Shown here piece after piece: positions 1 through 5,108 of a DNA stretch of 5,108 bases (its first letter is position 1; the number at the start of each line of letters is the position of its first letter). This DNA is from DMER64 sp041652255. GTDB taxonomy: Bacteria; Bacteroidota; Bacteroidia; Bacteroidales; UBA932. Under the pieces are notes generated by a model. The model ran no database searches. It worked only from the letters and a program-made list of their open reading frames with translations, and was not told the origin of the DNA. The translations under genes were made by a program, and so were the position numbers. The stretch covers positions 1-5,108 of the forward strand of contig JBAZHT010000106.1 of NCBI GenBank assembly GCA_041652255.1, in the 5' to 3' direction.

Positions 1-1614
1 CAATCCTTTTACCATTTGGACGTCTGCGGTGGACCCCATGCAAAGAAACAGGGGAACTGATAACAGACCGGTTGCGTCATCCTCCCTGATGTAATATGTG
101 TTCCCGTAAGACATAGAAGGGACCGGAACCATCCATCCGTATACGGGATCTTCCATAAGGGAGGTCAGGTAGAAACGGGCGGCTTCTTTCAGCACGGGGT
201 ATATGGTTTTCAGATAGTCAATGTCCAGGGTATAGAGGTAATAGTCCCATAAAGGACCGCACAGCCAGCCTCCTCCTGTATTGTAGGCACTCCAGGCGGC
301 ATTATGCCCAGGAGCGGTATAACCCCATGGATTGGTGCGGGCGTGAACCGTCCAGCCCGGGGCGTTATAGTATTCGGCGGCGGTGTGTTTTCCTTTTTCT
401 GACAGCCAGGAAGTAAAATCTGCAAGCGGTTGGTGAAACTCGGCCAAATTGGTGCTTAATGCCGGCCAGAAATTCATTTGCAAATGCATATTCAGATCGT
501 AGGCCCCGTTCCAGGGAGTCTGAATGTCAGGGGTCCACAAACCCTGCAAATTCGGGGGAAGCGATCCGGGACGCGTGGCAGCAATCAGCAGGTACCTTCC
601 CAGTTGAAAATACAGATCCGAAGAATCGGGAAGTTGCAGGGTCACCCGGTGATAGAAATGCTGGTAAGCGTCAATATGATCTTTTTTAAGAGCGGGATAC
701 GCTTTTAAAGCAGCCCTGCGTGCCAGGGAATCGGCACGAAAAATATACGATGAATCCCGGCTGAGGCACATGGAATCAACCCGGAAATCCGTTGAGGCAG
801 AAATAACAATGCTGGCCTGCGTAGCATTTTGCAGGATTATGGAGTCGTCTTTAAAACTCAACCGGCCCGGGCCTTCAGGGATAATATCCATACGTGTATA
901 ATACCGCATGCCCGGAACCGTATCCTGTCCGGAAAACAGCGATCCTTCCATGATCAGGCAGCTGTCCTCTGTCCGCACACTCGCTCGTTCAGGTCGCTTA
1001 AGCGTGGCTTTGAAATGCAGGGTTCCGGGTTGCGAAGCCGCCAGATGCAGAACGATCACATCGTCTGCCAGGGAGGTAAAACATTCACGGGTATAAGTAA
1101 TGCCCTCCAGGTTGAACGAGGTAAAAGAAGTGGCAGTGGAGATATCCAGCATTCTGGTATAATCGGAAACGGAAGATCCCGGTCTATCGTAGGTAAAATC
1201 CAGTGACAGCGAACCCAGGACCTGGTAACTTCCAAAAGTATTAAGGGCTCCGTTGCTTCCTTCAGAACCCCTTGTCCGGGAAGTGAAAAAACGATACATG
1301 ATTTCCTGGGCACGGGGAACCTGTTCTTTGTAAAGCAATTCCCGGATTACCGGCACCACCCGGTGCGCACCCGGTCGCAGATCGTTGGCCGGGGATCCCG
1401 ACCAAAGGGAGATTTCATTGAGAATAATATTTTCAGCCGCTATACCCCCGTCCGGCATAGCCCCCAGTCTTCCGTTACCCAACGGAAGTCGTTCTTCCCA
1501 TAAACCGGCGGGCTTGTCAAAGACCAAAGCCATAATCCGGGGCGTTTCCGCTATTTGAGTCTGACAACCCGCCAGAAGAAGAGTAAGCCAGGGCAGCAGG
1601 CGTATATTCTTCAT
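1..1614 (-). CDS. GH95-like glycoside hydrolase lipoprotein with altered active-site motifs (3' end beyond window)
   Basis: The first 538 residues are present and the reading frame is open to the window edge; GH95 proteins are usually about 750-850 residues, so roughly a third is missing. Residues 1-17 form a lipoprotein signal: basic K2/R5, a hydrophobic stretch, and lipobox L-L-A-G-C with Cys17. This favours the ATG at 1614 over the in-frame ATG at codon 28. The N-terminal GH95 domain shows LPLGNGRLGAM (43-53) and LNEISLWSG (65-73). The (alpha/alpha)6 catalytic domain starts near 330, with NLQGLW (355-360), LQMNFWPA (378-385), TNPWGYTAPG (427-436) and GGGWLCGPLWDYY (447-459). Characterised GH95 enzymes are alpha-L-fucosidases or alpha-L-galactosidases acting on plant and host glycans. 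Here the H-x-N-x-N motif reads D373-L-N375-M-H377, and the SPE motif with the catalytic acid reads S502-Y-G504. Family membership is secure from the colinear motifs, but activity is doubtful. There is no clear Shine-Dalgarno. Residues after Cys17 (QTQIAE) do not form an obvious surface-export signal, so a periplasm-facing location is possible. The gene lies 75 bases after groEL, behind its terminator. Confidence 0.93.
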   Translation of the reverse strand, partial: MKNIRLLPWLTLLLAGCQTQIAETPRIMALVFDKPAGLWEERLPLGNGRLGAMPDGGIAAENIILNEISLWSGSPANDLRPGAHRVVPVIRELLYKEQVPRAQEIMYRFFTSRTRGSEGSNGALNTFGSYQVLGSLSLDFTYDRPGSSVSDYTRMLDISTATSFTSFNLEGITYTRECFTSLADDVIVLHLAASQPGTLHFKATLKRPERASVRTEDSCLIMEGSLFSGQDTVPGMRYYTRMDIIPEGPGRLSFKDDSIILQNATQASIVISASTDFRVDSMCLSRDSSYIFRADSLARRAALKAYPALKKDHIDAYQHFYHRVTLQLPDSSDLYFQLGRYLLIAATRPGSLPPNLQGLWTPDIQTPWNGAYDLNMHLQMNFWPALSTNLAEFHQPLADFTSWLSEKGKHTAAEYYNAPGWTVHARTNPWGYTAPGHNAAWSAYNTGGGWLCGPLWDYYLYTLDIDYLKTIYPVLKEAARFYLTSLMEDPVYGWMVPVPSMSYGNTYYIREDDATGLLSVPLFLCMGSTADVQMVKGL

Positions 1615-1628
1615 AAAGCGAAGGTACG

Positions 1629-1665
1629 AAAAAAAAGAACACGGGAAGCAAAGCTCCCCGTGTTC
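1629..1665 (-). terminator. Intrinsic terminator of the groESL operon
   Basis: On the minus strand a 13-bp stem (GAACACGGGGAGC paired with GCTTCCCGTGTTC, one G-U wobble, TTT loop; 1637-1665) is followed at once by eight T residues (1629-1636). The hairpin starts 24 bases after the groEL stop codon. On the plus strand the same stem has an A-C mismatch and no T-tract after it, so it acts in the groEL direction only. The T-tract ends 14 bases before the GH95-like start codon. Confidence 0.93.
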
Positions 1666-1689
1666 TAAAAGATTGTAACGTATTGAATA

Positions 1690-3318
1690 TTACATCATTC
1701 CGCCCATTCCCGGATTGGGTGCCGGCATAGGGGGATTCTCTTCTTTCTTTTCTGCCAGAACGCATTCGGTGGTCAGGAACATACCGGCTACTGAACCTGC
1801 ATTTTCCAAAGCCACGCGGGCCACCTTGGTAGGATCTATAACACCTGATGCAAACAGGCTTTCATAGGAATTGGTCCAGGCATTGTATCCGTAGTCGTCT
1901 TTTCCTTCACGGACTCTTTGTACTACAATGCTGCCTTCCTGTCCGGCATTTTCAACGATCATACGAAGGGGTTCTTCTATGGCACGTGCTACTATAGCAA
2001 CACCGGTAGCTTCGTCTTCATTTTTCGTTTTGAGCTTTTTCAGATCTTCAATGGCACGTATGTATGCTACGCCTCCACCGGGTACAAAACCTTCTTCTAT
2101 AGCTGCCCGGGTAGCGTTGAGGGCATCTTCCACCAGGTCTTTCTTGGATTTCATTTCAACCTCGGAAGCGGCACCTACGTAAAGTACGGCCACACCGCCG
2201 GAAAGTTTGGCCAGCCGTTCCTGGAGTTTTTCCTTATCGTAGTCGCTTGTAGTGATATCCATTTGTTTGCGGATCTGGGCAACACGCTGGTCAATGGCTT
2301 TCTTTTCACCGCCGCCGTTTACGATGGTAGTGTTTTCTTTGTCAATAACCACTTTTTCTGCGGATCCCAACATCTCCAGCGTTGCGGATTCAAGGCGGAT
2401 GCCTTTATCTTCCGTGATCACGGTACCGCCGGTCAGAATGGCAATGTCTTCAAGCATCTCTTTTCTGCGGTCTCCGAATCCGGGAGCTTTTACTGCAGCG
2501 ATCTTCAGGGTACCCCGCAGACGGTTAACTACCAAAGTGGCCAAAGCTTCCCCGTCCACATCCTCGGCAATGATCAGCAGGGAACGGCCGTTCTGTGCCA
2601 CAGGCTCCAAAAGGGGCATCAGATCTTTCATGGTCGAGATCTTCTTGTCTGTGATCAGCACCTGCGGATTTTCCAGCACGGCTTCCATTTTCTCGGAATT
2701 TGTGATGAAATATGCCGAGATGTATCCGCGGTCAAACTGCATCCCTTCGACTACCTTCACTTCCGTTTCCGTGCCTTTGGCCTCTTCCACCGTTACCACG
2801 CCTTCTTTCTTGACTTTGCCCATGGCCTCGGCAATCAGTTTGCCTATGGTATGGTCGTTATTTGCCGAGACGGAGGCTACCTGTTCAATCTTGGACAGAT
2901 CGTCACCCACCTGCTGGCTTTGTTTTTTGAGGCTGGCTACAACGCTTTGAACAGCCTTGTCAATACCATGTTTCAGGTTCATGGGATTGGCTCCGGCTGT
3001 AACGTTCTTCAGTCCTACAGTAATAATGGACTGAGCCAAAACTGTAGCTGTTGTTGTTCCATCGCCGGCCTGGTCGTTGGTTTTAGAGGCAACTTCCTTG
3101 ACGATCTGTGCGCCCATGTTGGCAAACGGTTCATCCAGCTCAATCTCTTTTGCAACCGTTACCCCGTCCTTGGTAATCTGGGGAGCTCCGTATTTTTTAT
3201 CAATAACCACGTTACGTCCTTTGGGACCTAAAGTTACTTTTACCGCATTGGCTAAAGCATCAACCCCTTCTTTCATGAGGGAGCGGGCTTCAATATTGTA
3301 TTTGATTTCTTTTGCCAT
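1690..3318 (-). CDS. groEL: 60 kDa chaperonin GroEL (Cpn60/Hsp60)
   Basis: Complete 542-residue protein (E. coli GroEL has 548). It forms the double heptameric ring that encloses unfolded proteins in the cytoplasm and folds them with ATP, capped by GroES. ATP-site motifs are all visible: TLGPKGRNVV (29-38), D51 in TKDGVTVAKE, GDGTTTATVLA (85-95, the conserved Asp is D86), D398 in VEDALNATRAA and GGGVA (414-418). The apical groove for substrate and GroES is also kept: Y199, Y203, F204, M234, L237, L259, V263, V264 and N265. The C-terminus ends in the flexible Gly-Met tail (NPGMGGMM), preceded by a Pro-rich PPMPAP stretch. The ATG at 3318 gives the canonical MAKEIKY start; there is no Shine-Dalgarno, only an A-rich leader. 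It follows groES by 29 bases and ends before a strong terminator. Nothing is broken or unusual in it. Confidence 0.99.
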   Translation of the reverse strand: MAKEIKYNIEARSLMKEGVDALANAVKVTLGPKGRNVVIDKKYGAPQITKDGVTVAKEIELDEPFANMGAQIVKEVASKTNDQAGDGTTTATVLAQSIITVGLKNVTAGANPMNLKHGIDKAVQSVVASLKKQSQQVGDDLSKIEQVASVSANNDHTIGKLIAEAMGKVKKEGVVTVEEAKGTETEVKVVEGMQFDRGYISAYFITNSEKMEAVLENPQVLITDKKISTMKDLMPLLEPVAQNGRSLLIIAEDVDGEALATLVVNRLRGTLKIAAVKAPGFGDRRKEMLEDIAILTGGTVITEDKGIRLESATLEMLGSAEKVVIDKENTTIVNGGGEKKAIDQRVAQIRKQMDITTSDYDKEKLQERLAKLSGGVAVLYVGAASEVEMKSKKDLVEDALNATRAAIEEGFVPGGGVAYIRAIEDLKKLKTKNEDEATGVAIVARAIEEPLRMIVENAGQEGSIVVQRVREGKDDYGYNAWTNSYESLFASGVIDPTKVARVALENAGSVAGMFLTTECVLAEKKEENPPMPAPNPGMGGMM

Positions 3319-3347
3319 AATAATTTGTTTTTTTACAGGGTTAATTT

Positions 3348-3617
3348 TTAGATAATGGCTAAAACGTCCGACTGACGCATGATAAGGTATTCTTCGTTGT
3401 CAACATTGATCTCGGTGCCGGCATACTTGCCGTAGAGAACCATGTCACCTTCTTTCAATTCCATAGGCTCATCTTTTTTACCGCTGCCTACTGCTACGAT
3501 TTTTCCACGTTGGGGTTTTTCTTTTGCGGTGTCGGGAATGTAGAGGCCCGAAGCTGTCTTGGTTTCCGCTTCTTGCGGCTGAACGACTACTCGATCTGCT
3601 AAAGGTTTGATTTTCAT
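3348..3617 (-). CDS. groES: 10 kDa co-chaperonin GroES (Cpn10)
   Basis: Complete 89-residue protein, typical for Bacteroidota (E. coli GroES has 97). Seven copies form the dome-shaped lid on GroEL and set the folding cycle. The family opening IKPLADRVVVQP is at 3-14. The mobile loop that docks onto GroEL spans about 16-33, with the hydrophobic contact tripeptide L25-Y26-I27 at the place of E. coli I25-V26-L27. PQRGKIVAVGSGK (35-47), GDMVLYGKYAGTEI (57-70) and EYLIMRQSDVLAII (76-89) complete the beta-barrel. The ATG at 3617 is the natural start, because KIKPLADRV follows directly. It is the first gene of the groES-groEL pair; the 96 bases upstream hold promoter-like elements and a direct repeat. 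Confidence 0.98.
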   Translation of the reverse strand: MKIKPLADRVVVQPQEAETKTASGLYIPDTAKEKPQRGKIVAVGSGKKDEPMELKEGDMVLYGKYAGTEINVDNEEYLIMRQSDVLAII

Positions 3618-3619
3618 CT

Positions 3620-3634
3620 TTTTAAAGTTTAAAA
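3620..3634. repeat. AT-rich inverted repeat just upstream of groES start
   Basis: TTTTAAA and TTTAAAA flank a single central G (3627), a perfect 15-base inverted repeat that ends 2 bases from the groES start codon. With a one-base centre it cannot form a full hairpin. It more likely reflects the AT-rich, unstructured leader typical of Bacteroidota genes, which start translation without a Shine-Dalgarno. It could also be a protein-binding palindrome. Confidence 0.3.
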
Positions 3635-3651
3635 TGATTGTTTTTATTGAT

Positions 3652-3685
3652 TGTTAACGTTTTCACTCAACGAATCGTGTTAACG
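3652..3685. repeat. Direct repeat TGTTAACG x2, possible operator
   Basis: The 8-base unit TGTTAACG occurs at 3652-3659 and again at 3678-3685, 26 bases apart (about 2.5 helical turns). Each copy holds the palindrome GTTAAC. The upstream copy touches the candidate -12/-7 element of the groESL promoter and the other lies in the predicted leader. Such paired sites can be bound by a dimeric regulator, but no known chaperonin operator is matched here. The function is inferred only from position and repetition. Confidence 0.4.
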
Positions 3686-3718
3686 CAAAATCAATGCCAC
3701 GGCACATAATCTGTCAAT
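3685..3718 (-). promoter_or_regulatory. Candidate groESL promoter: Bacteroidota-type boxes overlapping a sigma-54-like match
   Basis: Two overlapping readings are possible on the minus strand. First, ATTG (3715-3718) lies 21 bases before TGATTTTG (3686-3693), which is one mismatch in each box from the Bacteroidota housekeeping pattern TTTG / TAnnTTTG, with transcription expected to begin near 3680. Second, TGGCATTGATTTTGC (3685-3699) fits the sigma-54 -24/-12 layout TGGCAYR-N4-TTGC with exact GG-to-GC spacing, though the following base is G rather than A/T and the base before TGG is G rather than a pyrimidine. The first reading is the more likely one for a chaperonin operon in this phylum. 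The -33 box overlaps the pnuC stop codon. Confidence 0.45.
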
Positions 3719-4406
3719 TTGTCAGCGTAGACGATTTGGCAGCCTTTTTCCAAATTATAAGGCCGTGAACGGAATTGAGCAGGTAGACACACCACATGGA
3801 TGCAATGATCAGATGACTGGCATCTCCTTTCCTGATGAAAGCCATGCCCCACATAATGATAGTAGAAACGTTAACGGTGATCCACAAATACCATTGTTCG
3901 GAATACGTTTTAACCATGAGGTACATGGCCACGATGGACAAAAAAGTGGTGGTGGAATCCAGAAAAGGAGCGGGGTCGTTGTAATATTTCAGCACCAGCC
4001 CGCCTACGGTGATCAATACGGCACATATAACAAACAGCAGGATGCGTTGTTGCCGGGTCAGGTTTTTGGCTTTTACGCGGGTCCGGCTCCCTTCCCGGGT
4101 ACGGTTTCTCCACATGAAAAAACCGATGAATTGCATGGGCACGTAATACAGGCCGTTGAGGGCCACTTCTCCCCAGTATCCAACGCCCCAGGAAAGGTAT
4201 GTGTATAAACTTACCTGGATCAAACCGAAAAGGTAGTTGGAAATGTGTCCTTTAGCTACAAGAACCACACACAGCACGCCTGAAACGGTAGCAATGGCAG
4301 ATAACGCATCCCATTGGCCGGTTATAAAAAAAACCACGAAATTAAGTACGATAATGGTCAAAAGCAGGAACCATTCATAGGGAGAAAAAAAGCGTAGAAA
4401 TTTCAT
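3714..4406 (-). CDS. pnuC: PnuC-family vitamin-precursor transporter (nicotinamide riboside or thiamine)
   Basis: Complete 230-residue integral inner-membrane protein. PnuC proteins move nicotinamide riboside (an NAD precursor) by facilitated diffusion, and the uptake is made one-way by phosphorylation inside the cell; PnuT relatives carry thiamine. About seven to eight hydrophobic segments are visible, roughly at 11-30, 34-51, 55-73, 77-99, 121-140, 150-167, 172-190 and 196-219. A very basic loop (100-121) is probably cytoplasmic, as the positive-inside rule predicts. Family motifs are VAKGHISNYLFGLIQVSLYTYLSW (50-73), GEVALNGLYYVPMQFIGFFMW (79-99) and the substrate-site W172-x-x-W175-x-x-x-N179 in EQWYLWITVN. 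The ATG at 4406 lies 6 bases after the stop of the barrel-protein gene, so the two are very likely one transcript. No TPP riboswitch can fit directly upstream, and the element may sit before the operon outside the window, so the substrate is left open. No thiamine or NAD kinase gene follows; groES does. Confidence 0.92.
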   Translation of the reverse strand: MKFLRFFSPYEWFLLLTIIVLNFVVFFITGQWDALSAIATVSGVLCVVLVAKGHISNYLFGLIQVSLYTYLSWGVGYWGEVALNGLYYVPMQFIGFFMWRNRTREGSRTRVKAKNLTRQQRILLFVICAVLITVGGLVLKYYNDPAPFLDSTTTFLSIVAMYLMVKTYSEQWYLWITVNVSTIIMWGMAFIRKGDASHLIIASMWCVYLLNSVHGLIIWKKAAKSSTLTN

Positions 4407-4412
4407 ATGAGA

Positions 4413-5108
4413 TCAATAAAAAGCGGGAAATGAAAATAAAAACTCAAAACGGTGTTTCTGCTCACAGGTGAAGGCATAGCGAACCCCTGCTGAAAGCATG
4501 ACCCCTATCCGGAACAAATGAAAATCCATTAGCAGATCGGTTCCGACAGACCAGTATACGTCTTTGGCCCCATCTTTTTGGCGGGCCTGCATGTAATCTG
4601 CGAAAGGAATGACCTGAAGCCGTTTGATGTATATGATATCGGGAATGGAGGGATCTCCTATCCAAACAGGAACGGCATAATCTAAAGAGGCAGAAAACGT
4701 TTTTGGGGCCAGGATACGGTCATCAATACCACGCGGTGCCGCCATGAAAGTTCCCAGGTAGAAGAAACGGTCTTTGTCCTGTTGTTCCTGCCAGCCCAGG
4801 CTCCATTTGAGTGCCTGGTTCCTCAGGATTCCGGGAAGGTAGCCGTAAGCCTGCATATACAGGATATGGGTAAAGAGTGCCTCAGATCCCGGAGCAAACG
4901 AAGTTTGGATGTTTAATCCGAATCCAAGGCGGGGAAAAATGTCCCTGGGTGCACGGTTCATCATCTGGTAATACTGTATGCCGGCCTGGAACATTTGGTT
5001 CACAACTGTTTTGTTTTCCACGGGATGCCTGTATGTATTGTTGGATATACTGTACCTGACCTGGGGCACAAGCCCGCGTTGCCATCCGTGACTGTTGAAA
5101 GTAAAAGG
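4413..5108 (-). CDS. C-terminal beta-barrel domain of an outer-membrane protein (5' end beyond window)
   Basis: The last 231 residues of a longer protein; the frame is open to the window edge, so any start inside it, such as the GTG at 5069, is not real. The segment begins P-F-T-F-N-S-H-G-W-Q-R-G-L-V-P-Q-V-R-Y. It shows alternating hydrophobic and polar strands with turns rich in Gly, Asn and Asp, as in an outer-membrane barrel. The stretch around IIYIKRLQVIPFADY, followed by DVYWSVGTDLLMDFHLFRIG and an R-Y-A-F strand, resembles the C-terminal barrel of large Bacteroidota surface proteins that often have a TolB-like propeller or peptidase-like N-terminus. The protein ends FSFPAFY, and a terminal aromatic residue is typical of the signal recognised by the BAM machinery. 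It is less like a TonB-dependent receptor C-terminus. The missing N-terminal part would decide the function, so none is assigned. The stop lies 6 bases before pnuC. Confidence 0.72.
   Translation of the reverse strand, partial: PFTFNSHGWQRGLVPQVRYSISNNTYRHPVENKTVVNQMFQAGIQYYQMMNRAPRDIFPRLGFGLNIQTSFAPGSEALFTHILYMQAYGYLPGILRNQALKWSLGWQEQQDKDRFFYLGTFMAAPRGIDDRILAPKTFSASLDYAVPVWIGDPSIPDIIYIKRLQVIPFADYMQARQKDGAKDVYWSVGTDLLMDFHLFRIGVMLSAGVRYAFTCEQKHRFEFLFSFPAFY

Noticed and set aside
459..1313. Several short open frames on both strands within the GH95-like gene
   Set aside because: They are shadows of the continuous minus-strand coding frame from 1614 to 1, which shows a lipoprotein signal and colinear GH95 motifs.
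1..1614. The GH95-like gene as a decaying pseudogene because of the missing catalytic residues
   Set aside because: All 538 codons are open, the signal peptide and structural motifs are intact, and the changes are point replacements at active-site positions rather than frameshifts or stops.
1918..3231. A 437-codon open frame on the plus strand opposite groEL, with a second one of 232 codons at 2252-2950
   Set aside because: Both lie fully antisense to an intact, highly conserved groEL. Their translations are low in complexity (rich in F, G, H or S, T) and resemble no family; the open frames follow from groEL codon use.
3652..3685. Possible CIRCE (HrcA) operator: TTAACACGA and GAGTGAAAA on the minus strand look partly like TTAGCACTC and GAGTGCTAA
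   Set aside because: The spacer is 6 rather than 9 bases and the half-sites match only 6 and 7 of 9 positions. CIRCE is also not typical of Bacteroidota.
4407..4412. TPP riboswitch directly before the pnuC-family gene, as in some thiamine transporter genes
   Set aside because: Only 6 bases separate pnuC from the preceding coding region, so no riboswitch fits here; one could exist only upstream of the operon, outside the window.
4413..5069. Treating the barrel segment as a complete 218-residue gene starting at the GTG at 5069
   Set aside because: The same frame continues upstream to the window edge with barrel-like sequence (FNSHGWQRGL), so the gene is cut by the window and the GTG is an internal valine codon.

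Overview
The window carries five genes, all on the minus strand, and almost all of it is coding. Read in the direction of transcription (high to low coordinates) the order is: the 3' end of an outer-membrane beta-barrel protein gene, a pnuC-family vitamin-precursor transporter gene, groES, groEL, and the 5' two thirds of a lipoprotein related to glycoside hydrolase family 95 (GH95). The first and last genes run off the window edges.

The organism is very probably a member of the Bacteroidota, most likely near the Bacteroidales. The GroEL and GroES sequences have the Bacteroidota character. No gene start has a convincing Shine-Dalgarno sequence, which is usual in this phylum. The barrel protein has the 'YIKRL' C-terminal style common in Bacteroidota surface proteins, and a GH95-type lipoprotein fits a polysaccharide-degrading lifestyle. 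Nothing suggests a mobile element, phage or CRISPR locus.

Layout: 5108-4413 is the beta-barrel C-terminus. After only 6 bases comes pnuC (4406-3714), so the two are probably co-transcribed. A 96-base gap (3618-3713) holds the likely groESL promoter region: a Bacteroidota-type promoter candidate, an overlapping sigma-54-like -24/-12 match, and two direct copies of TGTTAACG. groES (3617-3348) and groEL (3318-1690) form the usual chaperonin operon with a 29-base spacer. A strong intrinsic terminator (1665-1629) closes it. The GH95-like gene starts just 14 bases past the terminator's U-tract.

The chaperonin genes look normal and complete. The most unusual gene is the GH95-like protein. Its fold signatures are well preserved, but the position of the GH95 catalytic acid (SPE motif) reads S-Y-G, and two of the three polar residues of the H-x-N-x-N motif are changed. 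It may be a non-canonical enzyme or a binding protein. No clearly new multi-gene system is visible in this window.
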